64,000 nucleotides of DNA from Hymenobacter qilianensis (GCF_014489555.1 NZ_CP060784.1:4490501-4554500); one strand, 5' to 3'; numbered from the stretch's first letter, positions 1-9,133 are shown. Numbers and translations are program-made. The notes: generated by a model not told the origin, from the letters alone.

Positions 1-418
1 AGCCAATGGTGGCCGACATCAGCAGCAGCACCGACAACCCAAAGGTCTCTTTCGTAAAGAAGAATAAACCCGCACATGAGGCCGCCCCCAGAAAGCAGAA
101 AAAACGCAGAAACAGCTTCTTGCGACCCGAAAAGTCGGCAATGGCGGTAAGAATAGGGCTGAGCCCCGCAATAATGAGAAATGACGCCGAAATAGCGTAT
201 GTGTACAGCGAAGAGCCGGGCAGGTTGAAGCCCAGGAAGTTAACCATATCCTGACCCCGCTCATTGACGGCCACCGAGCCATAATAAATGGGAAATATCG
301 TGCTGGTAATCACCAGCGGATACACCGAATTGGCCCAATCGTACATGGCCCAACCATTGGTAATACGCGAGTTATTCTTCTCGACTGGGGCCGAAGTAGC
401 CACGGCAGCTTGCTGCAT
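1..418 (-). CDS. UMF1-type MFS transporter, N-terminal part (cut by window edge)
   Basis: The reading frame is open from an ATG at 418 down to base 2 and runs off the left end, giving about 139 residues. The protein starts MQQAAVATSAPVEKNN and then shows ITNGWAMYDWANSVYPLVI, the YDWANS signature of the UMF1 (Atg22-like) branch of the major facilitator superfamily. Hydrophobic stretches follow, and a loop reading ADFSGRKKLFLRFF matches the short conserved loop between MFS helices 2 and 3. UMF1 proteins are inner-membrane transporters, generally of uncharacterised substrate. It lies downstream of the mobA-like gene on the same strand and is separated from it by only 57 bases. Family assignment is fairly sure; the substrate is unknown. 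Confidence 0.75.
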   Translation of the reverse strand, partial: MQQAAVATSAPVEKNNSRITNGWAMYDWANSVYPLVITSTIFPIYYGSVAVNERGQDMVNFLGFNLPGSSLYTYAISASFLIIAGLSPILTAIADFSGRKKLFLRFFCFLGAASCAGLFFFTKETFGLSVLLLMSATIG

Positions 419-475
419 ACAAACAGGGAAAGAAAGTGGTAGTGGGCAAGATAACGGGTTTTCGGGCAGTCCGGG

Positions 476-1152
476 TTACGCCAGTGGTTCAGCTTGCGAA
501 TCCGCATTCTCGGCGGCTTGTTCGCCCATGTCATTTTCCAGCAAAGATGCGTATTGGGCGGGCGTATCAACGTCCAAAATCCCCCCGGAAACGGTACGCT
601 GCCCACGGCGCTGCCGTAGCTAGCAATGAGCTGGCGAGCCCCCTCCGCGCCACCCAGCTGGCGAAGCGCAGGAAACGTATCAGCACTAAAAACGGCGGGC
701 ACGCCGAGTGTACCACCGTAAGCCGCGGCCACCACCGGCGCCTGGGTCAGTTGCTGTTTCTTAATTAATTGCAGCAGCAATGCAGGCGTCAGCAAAGGTT
801 GATCGCAGAGCATAACAACTATGGCTGAGGGCGGCTGGGGGGCTTTTTCCAAAGCTGCTAGTCCGGCCCGGATAGAGGAGCCCATACCCGTAGCCCAGTC
901 AGCATTGTGAGCTGTGAGGAAAGACAAACCCTCGACTTCGGGAATTAAAGGCTCATGCAAAGCGCCCGTAACGAGCACCAGCGGCTGGCAACCCGTGGCC
1001 GCGGCTGTTTCGGCCGCCCAGCGCAGCAGCGTTTTGCCCTGATAGTACAACAGCTGCTTGGGCTGCCTCATCCGGGCAGATGCGCCGGCCGCTAATAGGA
1101 TCAGAGCTACGGACGCCGCGGTAGCAGAATCGGGGTTTAACTCAGAGAGCAT
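476..1152 (-). CDS. MobA-like NTP transferase (molybdenum cofactor cytidylyltransferase type), one frame break
   Basis: The N-terminus carries the nucleotidyltransferase signature LAAGASARMRQPKQLL (about residues 21-36) typical of MobA/MocA/GlmU-type enzymes. MocA-type members attach CMP to molybdopterin for xanthine-dehydrogenase-family enzymes, which fits the XdhC and oxidoreductase genes just upstream. The frame breaks at a run of six C at 581-586. Adding one base restores GG-LDVDTP and a stop at 476-478, for 225 residues; without it the frame runs into unrelated sequence to base 310. The start overlaps the 3' end of xdhC by 16 bases, suggesting translational coupling. The broken C-terminus is probably a sequence error. 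Whether it makes CMP- or GMP-cofactor cannot be told from sequence. Confidence 0.8.
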
Positions 1153-2330
1153 GAGGCTGCTACCGTCAGATTGTTTTCCGGCGCAAGGGAAGAAGTAAGC
1201 ACGGGCGTCTGCTCATGAATGGGCCCGTCGATCTGGTGCAAAAAGCCCCCCGGACGACCTTTGAGCACCGCCTGCATCTCGGCCACAATGGAAAGCGCAA
1301 TTTCTTCCGCCGTCTCTGCCCCGATATTCAAGCCCACCGGACTATACAGGCGCGGCACGAGCTGCTGGTTCGGCTGCAAACCTTCCGCTTCCAATTCCGC
1401 CAGTAGTCGATTGGCTTTTTTGCGCGGCCCCAACAAACCGATGTAAGGCGTAGCGGTAGGTAAAAGGTAACGTAGCGCAGCCAAGTCGTAATGATAATTG
1501 TGAGTCATGAGCAGGGCAAACTGCTGGCTGGGGGGCAAATTTGAAAGCTCGTCGAAGCTTAACACGCGCACCTCTTCCGCCTCCGGAAACCGCCCAGACG
1601 TAGCCTGCGCCGGCCGGCCATCCACCACGCGCACCAGCCAGCCCAAGCCAGCAGCCAGGCGCACCAGGGGCTGCACATCGTTGCCGGCACCGAATACCGT
1701 AACGCGCACGGGCGGCGGTATCACTTCCAGAAAAACCCGCAACGTGCCCGCCACCGTGTCATAATCGGCGGTGGCTGACTGGACGCTGTTCAAGGTTTGT
1801 TGGGCGTGCTCTAGTAGTTGGGCAGCTATACTGGCTTCAAAATTCAGCGCGCCCTGGTTGGTACCATCGCGCAGCAAAAGCAGACGCTCGCCTACCTTCA
1901 CTTCGGTATTTGTACTTAAGCTAAAGCCCGTCAGCAATACTGCTGGCTGCTCCTGCTGGACACAGGCACGCAGCAATTCTATGGGATTTGTCAGGTCACT
2001 AAAATCGAGGGGCTCCAGCAGAATCTGAATTATTCCTTGGCAGCCCAAGCTAACGCCGTGCTCCACGTCTTCTTCCTCATCCATAGAATCGTAGGTGACC
2101 AGCGCCGGTTTGCGGCGTACGATGGCCTGGCGAGCCCTCCGACGAGCATCTCCTTCTAAGCAACCTCCACTAATGGCGCCCGTCAGCTGTCCATCCTCCG
2201 TTACCAACATACGCGCCCCCGGCCGACGATAAGCCGAGCCATTTACATGCACCACGGTAGCCAGCGCACACGCCCGGCCAGCCGCACGATGCGCGTCGTA
2301 GGCAGCAAGTAAACGGCGTATTTCACTCAT
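1137..2330 (-). CDS. xdhC: XdhC/CoxI family molybdoenzyme maturation factor
   Basis: This 397-residue protein has the XdhC/CoxI domain near its N-terminus (ATVVHVNGSAYRRPGARML and AISGGCLEGD, about residues 24-65). Its C-terminal Rossmann-type XdhC_C domain begins VTVFGAGNDVQPLVRLA (about residue 210). Members bind the molybdenum cofactor, help put the terminal sulfur on it and insert it into xanthine-dehydrogenase-type enzymes. It sits between the MobA-like gene and the three oxidoreductase subunit genes, all on the same strand, so it most likely matures that enzyme. The frame is intact although it contains two GGGGGGC words, at 1246-1251 and 1530-1535. The ATG at 2330 lies 11 bases after the small gene upstream. 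Confidence 0.9.
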   Translation of the reverse strand: MSEIRRLLAAYDAHRAAGRACALATVVHVNGSAYRRPGARMLVTEDGQLTGAISGGCLEGDARRRARQAIVRRKPALVTYDSMDEEEDVEHGVSLGCQGIIQILLEPLDFSDLTNPIELLRACVQQEQPAVLLTGFSLSTNTEVKVGERLLLLRDGTNQGALNFEASIAAQLLEHAQQTLNSVQSATADYDTVAGTLRVFLEVIPPPVRVTVFGAGNDVQPLVRLAAGLGWLVRVVDGRPAQATSGRFPEAEEVRVLSFDELSNLPPSQQFALLMTHNYHYDLAALRYLLPTATPYIGLLGPRKKANRLLAELEAEGLQPNQQLVPRLYSPVGLNIGAETAEEIALSIVAEMQAVLKGRPGGFLHQIDGPIHEQTPVLTSSLAPENNLTVAASCSLS

Positions 2331-2341
2331 AAAACTGCTTA

Positions 2342-2581
2342 TTAATCTGCATCAGCCGCCTCATAGCATACCCGGCCCGCGCGGCACTCAGCAGCTTCCG
2401 CCACCTCGTCATCCGGACCAAACGACTCCATTGTACGCAAACACCAGCAAGTAGCGGTCATTCCATCAACTAAAAGCCAGGGCTGATCTCCACCCTCACT
2501 CGTCCCTAAGCCCGTTTTGCTACGCAAAAAACGACAGATACCGGTATGAGTTTCAAGGAGAACGGGAATGTAAGTGGGCAT
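2342..2581 (-). CDS. Small cysteine-containing protein of unknown function
   Basis: This 79-residue frame ends 11 bases before xdhC on the same strand, so it probably belongs to the molybdoenzyme operon. I do not recognise a family. It starts MPTYIPVLLETHTGICRF, has two cysteines close together (TCWC, about residues 45-47), and has an acidic tail with two further cysteines and a terminal DAD. It has no signal peptide or membrane segment. The position and lack of an opposing gene favour a real gene, but there is no independent support such as a clear ribosome binding site. It could be a small accessory or regulatory protein of the oxidoreductase. Confidence 0.5.
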   Translation of the reverse strand: MPTYIPVLLETHTGICRFLRSKTGLGTSEGGDQPWLLVDGMTATCWCLRTMESFGPDDEVAEAAECRAGRVCYEAADAD

Positions 2582-2600
2582 ATAAATATGTTGTTCAATG

Positions 2601-2746
2601 GAGGCCTCAACCCCTAGCCCCTTCTCCTAGGGGAGAAGGGGGACTAGTTTTTAGTTATTCTAGAAAACTAGCTATAGTTAGAACTTTAGTAATTTAGAAC
2701 TAGTCCCCCTTCTCCCCTAGGAGAAGGGGCTAGGGGTTGAGGCCTC
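2601..2746. repeat. Large perfect inverted repeat (two 49-base arms)
   Basis: Bases 2601-2649 and 2698-2746 are exact reverse complements of each other, separated by 48 A/T-rich bases. Each arm begins with GAGGCCTCAACCCC and itself contains a smaller palindrome around CCTAGG. Similar CCTCACCCC...GGGGTGAGG blocks with the same CCTAGG centre recur at 26474-26511, 37573-37614 and 37808-37846, so this is a dispersed intergenic repeat family. It lies in the gap between the FAD subunit gene and the small gene, and could end or attenuate transcription there. Confidence 0.9.
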
Positions 2747-2748
2747 TC

Positions 2749-3771
2749 CTACACCTCCCCTGCTTTCAAAATCGCCCGCTTCACTATGGCTGCAAAAATC
2801 GGCACTTTGTAGGCGTTGTGTTCCAGCGGAGTTGCTCCGGTAGTAGCTGCCTGCCCGGCGGCGCGGGCAGTTTCTTCGTTTATTGGTTTGCCAATTAAGG
2901 CTGCTTCAGCAGCGGCGGCACGCAGTGGAACCGGGGCGGCGGCGCCCAGCACAATGCTGGCCTTGGTGCAGCGGCCATTTTGCTGCTCCAGCACCACGGC
3001 TACGTCGGCCAGCGCCCAATCATAGCTTTCGCGCTCCCCAAATTTGATGTACCAAGAGCCAGTACCGGCAGCGGGCGTGGGCAGCAACACATCAGTAATC
3101 AGCTCATTGGGCTGAATCGAATTCTCGCGCTTTACATCCTTTTCCGGCGTCACGAAAAACTGCTCCAGCGGCACCCGTCGCACGCCTTGCGGACCCGTCA
3201 ATTCGACTTGGGCTCCGAAGGCGACCAAAGCCGTACTAATGCTGGAACCATGCACCGCCGAGCAAGTCTGGTTTCCCAGGATTGCATGGTACTTATTCTC
3301 GGCGCCGGGCTGGTTAGCGAAGCAAACAGTACCGCCTTTTTTCAGGCACTTAAAATTCTCATTGCGAAAATACCAGCAGTGCGGACGCTGCATAATATTG
3401 CCCCCCAGCGTGGCCGCGTTGCGCACTTGCGGCGTTGCGGCATGGCTGACTGCTTCGGTAAGAGCACGGTAGCTTTTGTGCAGGTCGCCGTCGCGCTCCA
3501 GCTGGGCTAAGGTGACCAAAGCGCCAAGGTGAGTGCCGTCTTTGCCCGCATTACGAATCGCGTCCAGCTTGGGCAAGTTGCCGATTCCTACAATGCGAGC
3601 GGGCGCCAGTACGTGCTCCTTCATCAAATCCAGCACGTCCACGCCACCGGCTTTGAAGATGGTGGCCGACTCCGGCTTGGCATTCACCAGCATAGCATCG
3701 GCTACCGGCGTTGTGTTTTGGCCCGTAGCCTGCTTGACGCTTGTTGCGTCGGTCCATTGAAAGGCGTTCAT
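2749..3771 (-). CDS. Xanthine dehydrogenase-family FAD-binding subunit (PaoB/YagS-like)
   Basis: The 340-residue protein is the FAD subunit of a molybdenum hydroxylase. It has NAATLGGNIMQRPHCWYF (about residues 116-133), matching the FAD-binding loop of this family. A cysteine-rich stretch follows (CWYFRNENFKC, GGTVCFANQ, GNQTCSAVHG) like the extra 4Fe-4S cluster loop of E. coli PaoB. Its partners are the molybdenum subunit upstream and the 2Fe-2S subunit further upstream, in the order A-C-B along transcription. With the Tat-targeted A subunit, this suggests a periplasmic aldehyde oxidoreductase. The frame is intact; the substrate is unknown. Confidence 0.9.
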   Translation of the reverse strand: MNAFQWTDATSVKQATGQNTTPVADAMLVNAKPESATIFKAGGVDVLDLMKEHVLAPARIVGIGNLPKLDAIRNAGKDGTHLGALVTLAQLERDGDLHKSYRALTEAVSHAATPQVRNAATLGGNIMQRPHCWYFRNENFKCLKKGGTVCFANQPGAENKYHAILGNQTCSAVHGSSISTALVAFGAQVELTGPQGVRRVPLEQFFVTPEKDVKRENSIQPNELITDVLLPTPAAGTGSWYIKFGERESYDWALADVAVVLEQQNGRCTKASIVLGAAAPVPLRAAAAEAALIGKPINEETARAAGQAATTGATPLEHNAYKVPIFAAIVKRAILKAGEV

Positions 3772-3827
3772 CCTGCTATGTCGTTAATTAGGCAGTATTT
3801 GCTAGTCAGAAAGTGAAGTAACCTGAG

Positions 3828-6325
3828 CTATACTTTGCCTAGTTTCTGTTTGGGTTTGGCCAGCGCATTTAGGACTCGCTCAGGCGTAATGGGCAGCTCA
3901 TAAATACGCACCCCAATGGCATTGTACACGGCATTAGCCACGGCTGCGGCAGTAGCTACGTTGGCCGATTCAGCAATACCCAGCGCATCGGTTGAGCTGG
4001 TAGCGGTGTATTCCTCTACCATGATGATGTCGATTTGGGGTACCTCGCGTGAGCCTAGTATTTTATACTGGTCGAGGTTGGCGTTCATCATGTGGCCGTA
4101 GTTGCGGTCCATATGGCGGTTTTCGTACAGTGCCCAGCTGATGCCCTGCAAAATTCCCCCGTTGATCTGGCTTTCCAGCGCCAGTGGATTAATAGGGCGG
4201 CCACAGTCGTGGGCACCCACTACCCGCTCCACTTTCACGTAGCCAGTCTCGGTATCCACGCTCACTTCCACAAACTGAATTCCGCCCGATTGCCCGAAGG
4301 ATACCCCCGGCCGGAAGAAACCGCCATAGTCATCCTTGCGCTTTTCGGTGGCCGAAACCTGCTGGGTTGGCAGTTTTTGGGCTGCTTCGCGGAAGCTCAA
4401 GCTTTTACCAGCGTTGCTTTTCGCCACAATTTTGCCCCCCACAAACGCCAACTCACTAGCCGCCACGCCCATGCTTGGTGCCACCGCGGTCAATAGCTGC
4501 TGTCCAACTTTGTAGGCGGCGGTGCGGGCCGGCGGCGTAATGGAGCCTGTGGTTTTGCTTCCGCCCGAGCCAGGGCCGGGCGGATAATTCGTGTCGCCGA
4601 TGCGTACGGTTACGTCGGTGGGTTGCAGGCCCAACTCTTCGGCTACCACCTGGGCCAGCACCGTGCGGATACCTGTTCCCAAGTCCTGTACGCTCGACAT
4701 GATTTCCACGGAGCCATCCTGGTGCAAGCGCACCTCGCAGGAGGAGTCCATATCAATAAAACGCCCCCACTCCGACTGGGCCGCGCCCACGCCGCGCTTC
4801 ACCACGCCGGGCGAGGAGCCGGGGGCTTGGCGCTTGCTCCAGCCAAAACGCTCAGCGCCCACGCGGCGCTGCTCGCGGCGCATCTCACTTTTGTCAATCT
4901 TGTCGCGTAGGGCTAGAGCATCCACACCTACCTTTTCAGCCAACTCATCGATGAGCTGCTCCAGGGCAAATGCCCCCTGCGGCGCGCCAGGCGCGCGGAA
5001 GGCTGCGCCTGGTCCGGCATTGGTAAGTACGTCGTATTGCTCGCCCTTAAAGTTGGGGTTGGTGAGGTACATGGTTTCGGCAATCCAGCCAACGCCCGCG
5101 CCCAAGCCCACGCCGGCCGTGCCGTAGCTGGTGAGCTGCATAGCAGTGAGCGTTCCATCTTTTTTGGCCCCAATACGCAGATTTTGCACCGAGTTAGGCC
5201 GATTACCAACTGCTACGTGCTCCTCGCGCCTATCGAGCATAATACGCACGGGCACGCCTGTTTTCTTCGACAAATGCGTGGCGGCTACGCCGTAGTTACC
5301 GGCGCCGTATTTGGCCCCAAATCCGCCCCCATAAACTCGGTAATCACGCGTACCTGCGTTTTGGGCAGCTTAAACAGCTCGGCCATTTCGCTGCGGGCGC
5401 CGGCCGTATCCTGAGTAGAGAGGTACACGGTCAGGCCATCGGGACGGTAGTCGGCTACCATGCCATGGGTTTCCAGTGGGGCGTGGGTTTGCACTTGGGT
5501 TCTAAACTCGCCCTCCACAATGATTTCGGCTTCCTTGAAGCCTTTTTCTACGTTGCCGCGCGAGCCGCCAAACATGCTTTTGGTACTCGGGCCGCGCACG
5601 TTGCCTTTCTGGGGCAAGCCCCCGGCCGCGCCGCCGCCACCGCCACTCTCCTCCATACTTACCTGCTTGCCGCCGTACACCAGCGGCGCATCGGGTTTGC
5701 GGGCATCATCCAGGTCAGTTACGAAGGGCAGCAATTCATATTCCACCTTAATCAGGCGGGCAGCTTCGTCGGCGGCTTGCTGGGTGGTAGCGGCTACGGC
5801 CGCAATGGGCTGCCCGGCGTAGCGCACCTTCGGAAATTTGCCCCCCGTAGACTGCACTTTCGGGTTTTTGTGGTTGGGGTCGCGCTCAATAGCTGAGCCC
5901 ATCACCGTTTCAATGATATAAATGGCCTTCACACCAGGGTAACGCTCGGCGGCGCTGGTATCTACGCCCTTCACGTTGGCGTGCGGATGCGGCGAGCGGT
6001 ACATGCGGCCATACAGCATGCCCGGCAGGTTGATATCGTAGGTATACTTGGCCTGACCGGTTACTTTCAAATGCGCATCGAGCCGACGGGTGCGCTTGCC
6101 CAACACGTTCAGCTTGTCGTTTACCGCCAGCACGGGCGGCTCATCGGTGGGCACTTCGCGGGTAATGGTCTTCAGATTTACACCCGGAATGCCCATTGGC
6201 ATTGTCAGCGACTGGGTAGCAGCCGGCGCCGCCGAACCGATGGCCGGGGCCGCCAGTGCGGCGGCGAGGGCAGCAAACTTGCCCTCCTTCTTCGCCGACT
6301 TTTTGAGTTTACGGTAGCTGGCCAT
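3828..6325 (-). CDS. Xanthine dehydrogenase-family molybdenum-binding subunit (PaoC-like), one frame break
   Basis: This is the large catalytic subunit of a xanthine/aldehyde oxidoreductase, 832 residues when repaired. The N-terminal part has the a/b hammerhead domain (GQAKYTYDINLPGMLYGR). The C-terminal part binds molybdopterin (AFRAPGAPQGAFALEQLIDE; a GSGGSKTTGS loop; ending with DALGIAESANV). The frame breaks at a run of five C at 5326-5330. Adding one base restores the family motif MGGGFGAKYG, which is otherwise read as MGADLGPN. The ATG at 6325 is 3 bases after the 2Fe-2S gene's stop. The first 40 residues are an alanine-rich hydrophobic stretch; transport probably depends on the Tat signal of the partner subunit. 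The break is probably a sequence error. Confidence 0.88.
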
Positions 6326-6328
6326 AAT

Positions 6329-7003
6329 CTATCCTTTGGCGGCCTGGGCCTGGGTTTGGGAGTAAGCAATACCGGCCGCGGCCAGCGTAGCCTCAAATAC
6401 TTTGGGGTATGTACCACATCGGCAGAGGTTGCCGCTGGTGGCTGTTTTCACGTCGTCGAGCGTGGGCTTGGGGTTGCGTTGCAACAGGCTGGCGCAGCTC
6501 ATCACCATGCCCGGCGTACAGAAGCCGCACATGCTGGCATCGTGAGCCACAAAAGCCTCCTGCACGGGGTGAAGCTTGCCATTTTTGGCCAAGCCTTCGA
6601 TGGTCGTTATTTCGCGCTTGCCTACTTCAATGGCCAACGTCATGCAGGAGTTGACGGGCGTATTATCGAGCCACACCGTGCAAGCCGAGCAGGCTCCCCG
6701 GTCGCACACTACTTTGGTGCCCGTCAGATTCAGCTCTATGCGCAGCACTTCCGCCAAGGTCTGACGAGGCTCAATAGCGACTTTCTTCTTGTCACCATTG
6801 ATCTTGAGCGTGACGCTGGTGCGTCCTGGACCAACCGTATCGGGTGCGGGGGCCGCTGCTTCGGCATCGGCCAAACCAGCAATGCCGCTGGTCATCAGTA
6901 CGCCACCAGCCGCCGTGATGCCAGCGCCTTTCAGGAAACCACGCCGCGACAGGCCCCGGCCCGCGTTGGCGCTTTGTTCAGAGTTCTCTTCGGGATCTTT
7001 CAT
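6329..7003 (-). CDS. 2Fe-2S subunit of molybdenum oxidoreductase with Tat signal (PaoA-like)
   Basis: The 224-residue protein opens with a twin-arginine export signal (LSRRGFLKGAGITAAGGVLM, residues about 18-37). Two 2Fe-2S motifs follow: a ferredoxin-like one (CDRGACSACTVW) and a helical one (CGFCTPGMVMSCA then CRCGTYPK). This is the standard small subunit of xanthine/aldehyde oxidoreductases. The Tat signal means the folded complex is probably exported to the periplasm, as for E. coli PaoABC. It is first in the gene set that continues with the molybdenum and FAD subunits, the small gene, xdhC and the MobA-like gene. The frame is intact. Confidence 0.9.
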   Translation of the reverse strand: MKDPEENSEQSANAGRGLSRRGFLKGAGITAAGGVLMTSGIAGLADAEAAAPAPDTVGPGRTSVTLKINGDKKKVAIEPRQTLAEVLRIELNLTGTKVVCDRGACSACTVWLDNTPVNSCMTLAIEVGKREITTIEGLAKNGKLHPVQEAFVAHDASMCGFCTPGMVMSCASLLQRNPKPTLDDVKTATSGNLCRCGTYPKVFEATLAAAGIAYSQTQAQAAKG

Positions 7004-7220
7004 CTAGCTTATAAATAGAAAAGCGCTTCGAATACTCAGCCAAGCATTTGGGGGGCTTTTTCAGGCCAAAGCAATGCAGATCAGCTGAGAGGCAGGTATT
7101 GTTCAGTACCAATAGCTGAGCTTACCATACGCAGTATGATCAGCTATGACTAAGATAAACAGATCATTCCAAAAATGGCTTGAGGCTACCTTCAAAAGGT
7201 GGTTTAAAATACCTGCACAC

Positions 7221-7252
7221 AGAAAAGCCTGACTCCAGGGCCAGGCTTTTCT
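7221..7252 (-). terminator. Stem-loop terminator after the Kazal-like gene
   Basis: AGAAAAGCCTG and CAGGCTTTTCT form an 11-base stem around a short loop. It sits 24 bases past the stop of the minus-strand Kazal-like gene and ends in a T run when read on that strand. Confidence 0.7.
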
Positions 7253-7275
7253 AGGGCTTAATAAGGGCTGAATTA

Positions 7276-7497
7276 CTAACGCTGACAAGGGCCAGGTGTC
7301 GTGGAAATGACGCCCGCTCTACCAGCTTCGCAAGCGTTGCCGTAGGTCTTGCCGTCGCAGCCGCAGACTGGGTCTACGTTTGCGGGGCAAGGCCCGGAGC
7401 TGATTTTACTTTTGTCAATGCAATTCGGGTCCGGATCGGAGTCGGAGTTGCAGGCCATCAGAGTTACTAGCAGTAAGCAGGACAATACCTTTTTCAT
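7276..7497 (-). CDS. Kazal-type protease-inhibitor-like lipoprotein
   Basis: The 73-residue protein begins with a lipoprotein signal (MKKVLSCLLLVTLMAC; the cysteine at residue 16 would be lipidated). A single Kazal-like domain follows: GPCPANVDPVCGCDGKTYGN then ACEA and a final PGPC. The cysteine spacing and the VCGCDGKTYGN core match Kazal/follistatin-type serine protease inhibitor domains. Such small lipoproteins are common in Hymenobacter-type genomes. It may guard the cell surface against proteases, but the inhibited enzyme is unknown. It is transcribed away from dinB and has its own terminator. Confidence 0.85.
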   Translation of the reverse strand: MKKVLSCLLLVTLMACNSDSDPDPNCIDKSKISSGPCPANVDPVCGCDGKTYGNACEAGRAGVISTTPGPCQR

Positions 7498-7652
7498 GAT
7501 TCTAAACTGATTGAGGCGGGAGTAATAAATGGAGCCTTAAAAAGCCCCCCAGGTTGCATTGATGATGTGTTCGGGCCTGGATAAAATAAGAAACCCGCCG
7601 CTGGCACCTCGCACTACGGACTGTATCTTCGTGGAAGCAGAGAAACGAAGCA

Positions 7653-8732
7653 GTGGAGCCCCAGCCCGAACATCGCAAAATCATTCACCTCGACATGGAC
7701 GCCTTCTACGCTTCCGTGGAGCAGCTCGACAATCCTGCCCTGCGCGGACGGCCTGTGGCGGTTGGTGGCTCGCGGCAGCGCGGCGTGGTAGCGGCCGCCA
7801 GCTATGAAGCGCGCGAGTTTGGCGTACGCTCTGCCATGGCGTCGTCGGTAGCGCTGCGCAAATGCCCGGATTTGGTTTTTGTGAAGCCGCGCTTCGATGT
7901 ATACAAAGCCGTTTCGCGGCAGATCAGAGCCATTTTTGCGGAATACACGCCGCTTATCGAGCCCGTTTCGCTGGACGAGGCTTACCTAGACGTAACTCAA
8001 AATCTCAAGCACATTGCGTCGGCTACGCAGGTGGCCCAGCAGATTCGGGGGGCAATTCTGGCCGAAACTCAACTCACGGCCTCGGCGGGCATTTCCTACA
8101 ATAAGTTTCTAGCCAAATTAGCTTCCGACTATCGCAAGCCAAACGGGCAGTTTGTCATTCGTCCACACCAAGGGCTGGCGTTGGTAGAGACGTTGGCCGT
8201 GGGCCAGTTCCACGGCATCGGCCCCGTGACGGCCGCGCGCATGAACCAGCTAAGCATTTTCACCGGCCTCGATTTGCGCTTACAAACAGAGGCGTTTCTA
8301 CGGCAGAACTTCGGCAAAGCGGGCAGTTACTACTATGCAATTGCCCGCGCGCAAGACAACCGCCCCGTGGTAGCCGACCGGATTCGTAAGTCCGTAGGCT
8401 CCGAAACCACATTTGAGCAGGACTTGGCCAGCTATGAAGAGTTGATGCAAGGAATTGCCCCCTGCCTGGAATCCGTATGGGACTATTGTGAGCGCACCGA
8501 AACCAGAGGCCGCACGGTTACGGTGAAAGTCAAATATGCCGACTTCCAGCAAGTCACACGTAGCCGCACAGCCCTAGCTTCCGTCCATACCAAAGCCATG
8601 CTTGAACAGATCAGCTTAGAGCTACTAGCCGGACTGCTGCCCTTGTCCCAGGGCGTTCGACTGCTGGGCGTGTCCCTGTCAAATTTGGATAGTGAAGAAG
8701 TTACCGGCCGACAATTAGCCTTAATTTTTTAG
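7653..8732 (+). CDS. dinB: DNA polymerase IV (Y-family)
   Basis: The 359-residue protein has the Y-family polymerase motifs in order: IIHLDMDAFYASVEQ with the first metal-binding aspartate, SLDEAYLDVT with the second acidic pair, and SAGISYNKFLAKLASDYRKP in the palm/thumb. A little-finger domain occupies the last third. It carries out error-prone bypass of DNA damage in the cytoplasm. The likely start is the GTG at 7653; an ATG further in would fall inside the HLDMDAF motif. It contains a GGGGGGCAAT word at 8047-8052 without loss of frame. It is a stand-alone gene followed by a terminator-like hairpin. Confidence 0.95.
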   Translation: MEPQPEHRKIIHLDMDAFYASVEQLDNPALRGRPVAVGGSRQRGVVAAASYEAREFGVRSAMASSVALRKCPDLVFVKPRFDVYKAVSRQIRAIFAEYTPLIEPVSLDEAYLDVTQNLKHIASATQVAQQIRGAILAETQLTASAGISYNKFLAKLASDYRKPNGQFVIRPHQGLALVETLAVGQFHGIGPVTAARMNQLSIFTGLDLRLQTEAFLRQNFGKAGSYYYAIARAQDNRPVVADRIRKSVGSETTFEQDLASYEELMQGIAPCLESVWDYCERTETRGRTVTVKVKYADFQQVTRSRTALASVHTKAMLEQISLELLAGLLPLSQGVRLLGVSLSNLDSEEVTGRQLALIF

Positions 8733-8774
8733 GATTTCTAACTGACCACCTAAATCCTAATGTTCTGCACATTA

Positions 8775-8806
8775 AAAACCCCAAATCTTTAAGCTGGGGG
8801 CTTTTT
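8775..8806 (+). terminator. Hairpin terminator after dinB
   Basis: AACCCC and GGGGGCTTTTT can pair around an A/T-rich loop and are followed by a T run, 40 bases past the dinB stop. The rest of the 8.8-9.05 kb gap shows no gene; it holds A/T-rich promoter-type sequence leading to the two operator sites before susC. Confidence 0.55.
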
Positions 8807-9056
8807 CGCTTATTATGCTCACCACTAACCTACCTCAATCGATTTAGATAGGTAGATTTATAAGGCAGATTTTTTTTGGAAGCACATGATTTAATTTGCA
8901 AATTGTTGGAGTTTCTAGTACTCTTAACAAGAATTTCGCCCAACATCCCAGCTCTCTAACCCCTTATGAATGTCCTCATAATGTCACTGCGAGCTGGTTT
9001 GGCCCTTGTAGCCTGGTGATGTCTGGCATGTAGCCACCCTTTTTTTTGAGCCTTTA

Positions 9057-9070
9057 CACAATCGTTTGTG
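9057..9070. promoter_or_regulatory. Operator-like palindrome upstream of susC (site 1)
   Basis: CACAATCGTTTGTG, a one-mismatch version of CACAATCGATTGTG. Its centre is 26 bases from that of the perfect site at 9083-9096. The CG-centred palindrome is the form expected for LacI-family regulators, and a LacI-type gene lies at 33828. Confidence 0.65.
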
Positions 9071-9082
9071 AATAAGTCTCGA

Positions 9083-9096
9083 CACAATCGATTGTG
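9083..9096. promoter_or_regulatory. Perfect operator-like palindrome upstream of susC (site 2)
   Basis: CACAATCGATTGTG is a perfect 14-base palindrome, 37 bases before the susC ATG. The same exact word occurs at 24315-24328 and 29382-29395, and near matches occur at five other places, all in the arabinose region. Confidence 0.75.
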
Positions 9097-9133
9097 CATT
9101 CTATTATTTTCCATCCCCACCATTTCCCACTTC

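Noticed and set aside
19..282. Minus-strand frame of 87 codons at the left edge
   Set aside because: The neighbouring frame on the same strand reads YDWANSVYPLVI and is clearly a UMF1 transporter; this one has no such support.
5981..7018. Plus-strand open frame of 345 codons over the 2Fe-2S and molybdenum subunits
   Set aside because: Histidine/glycine-rich composition typical of antisense frames in GC-rich DNA; the opposite strand carries all the family motifs.
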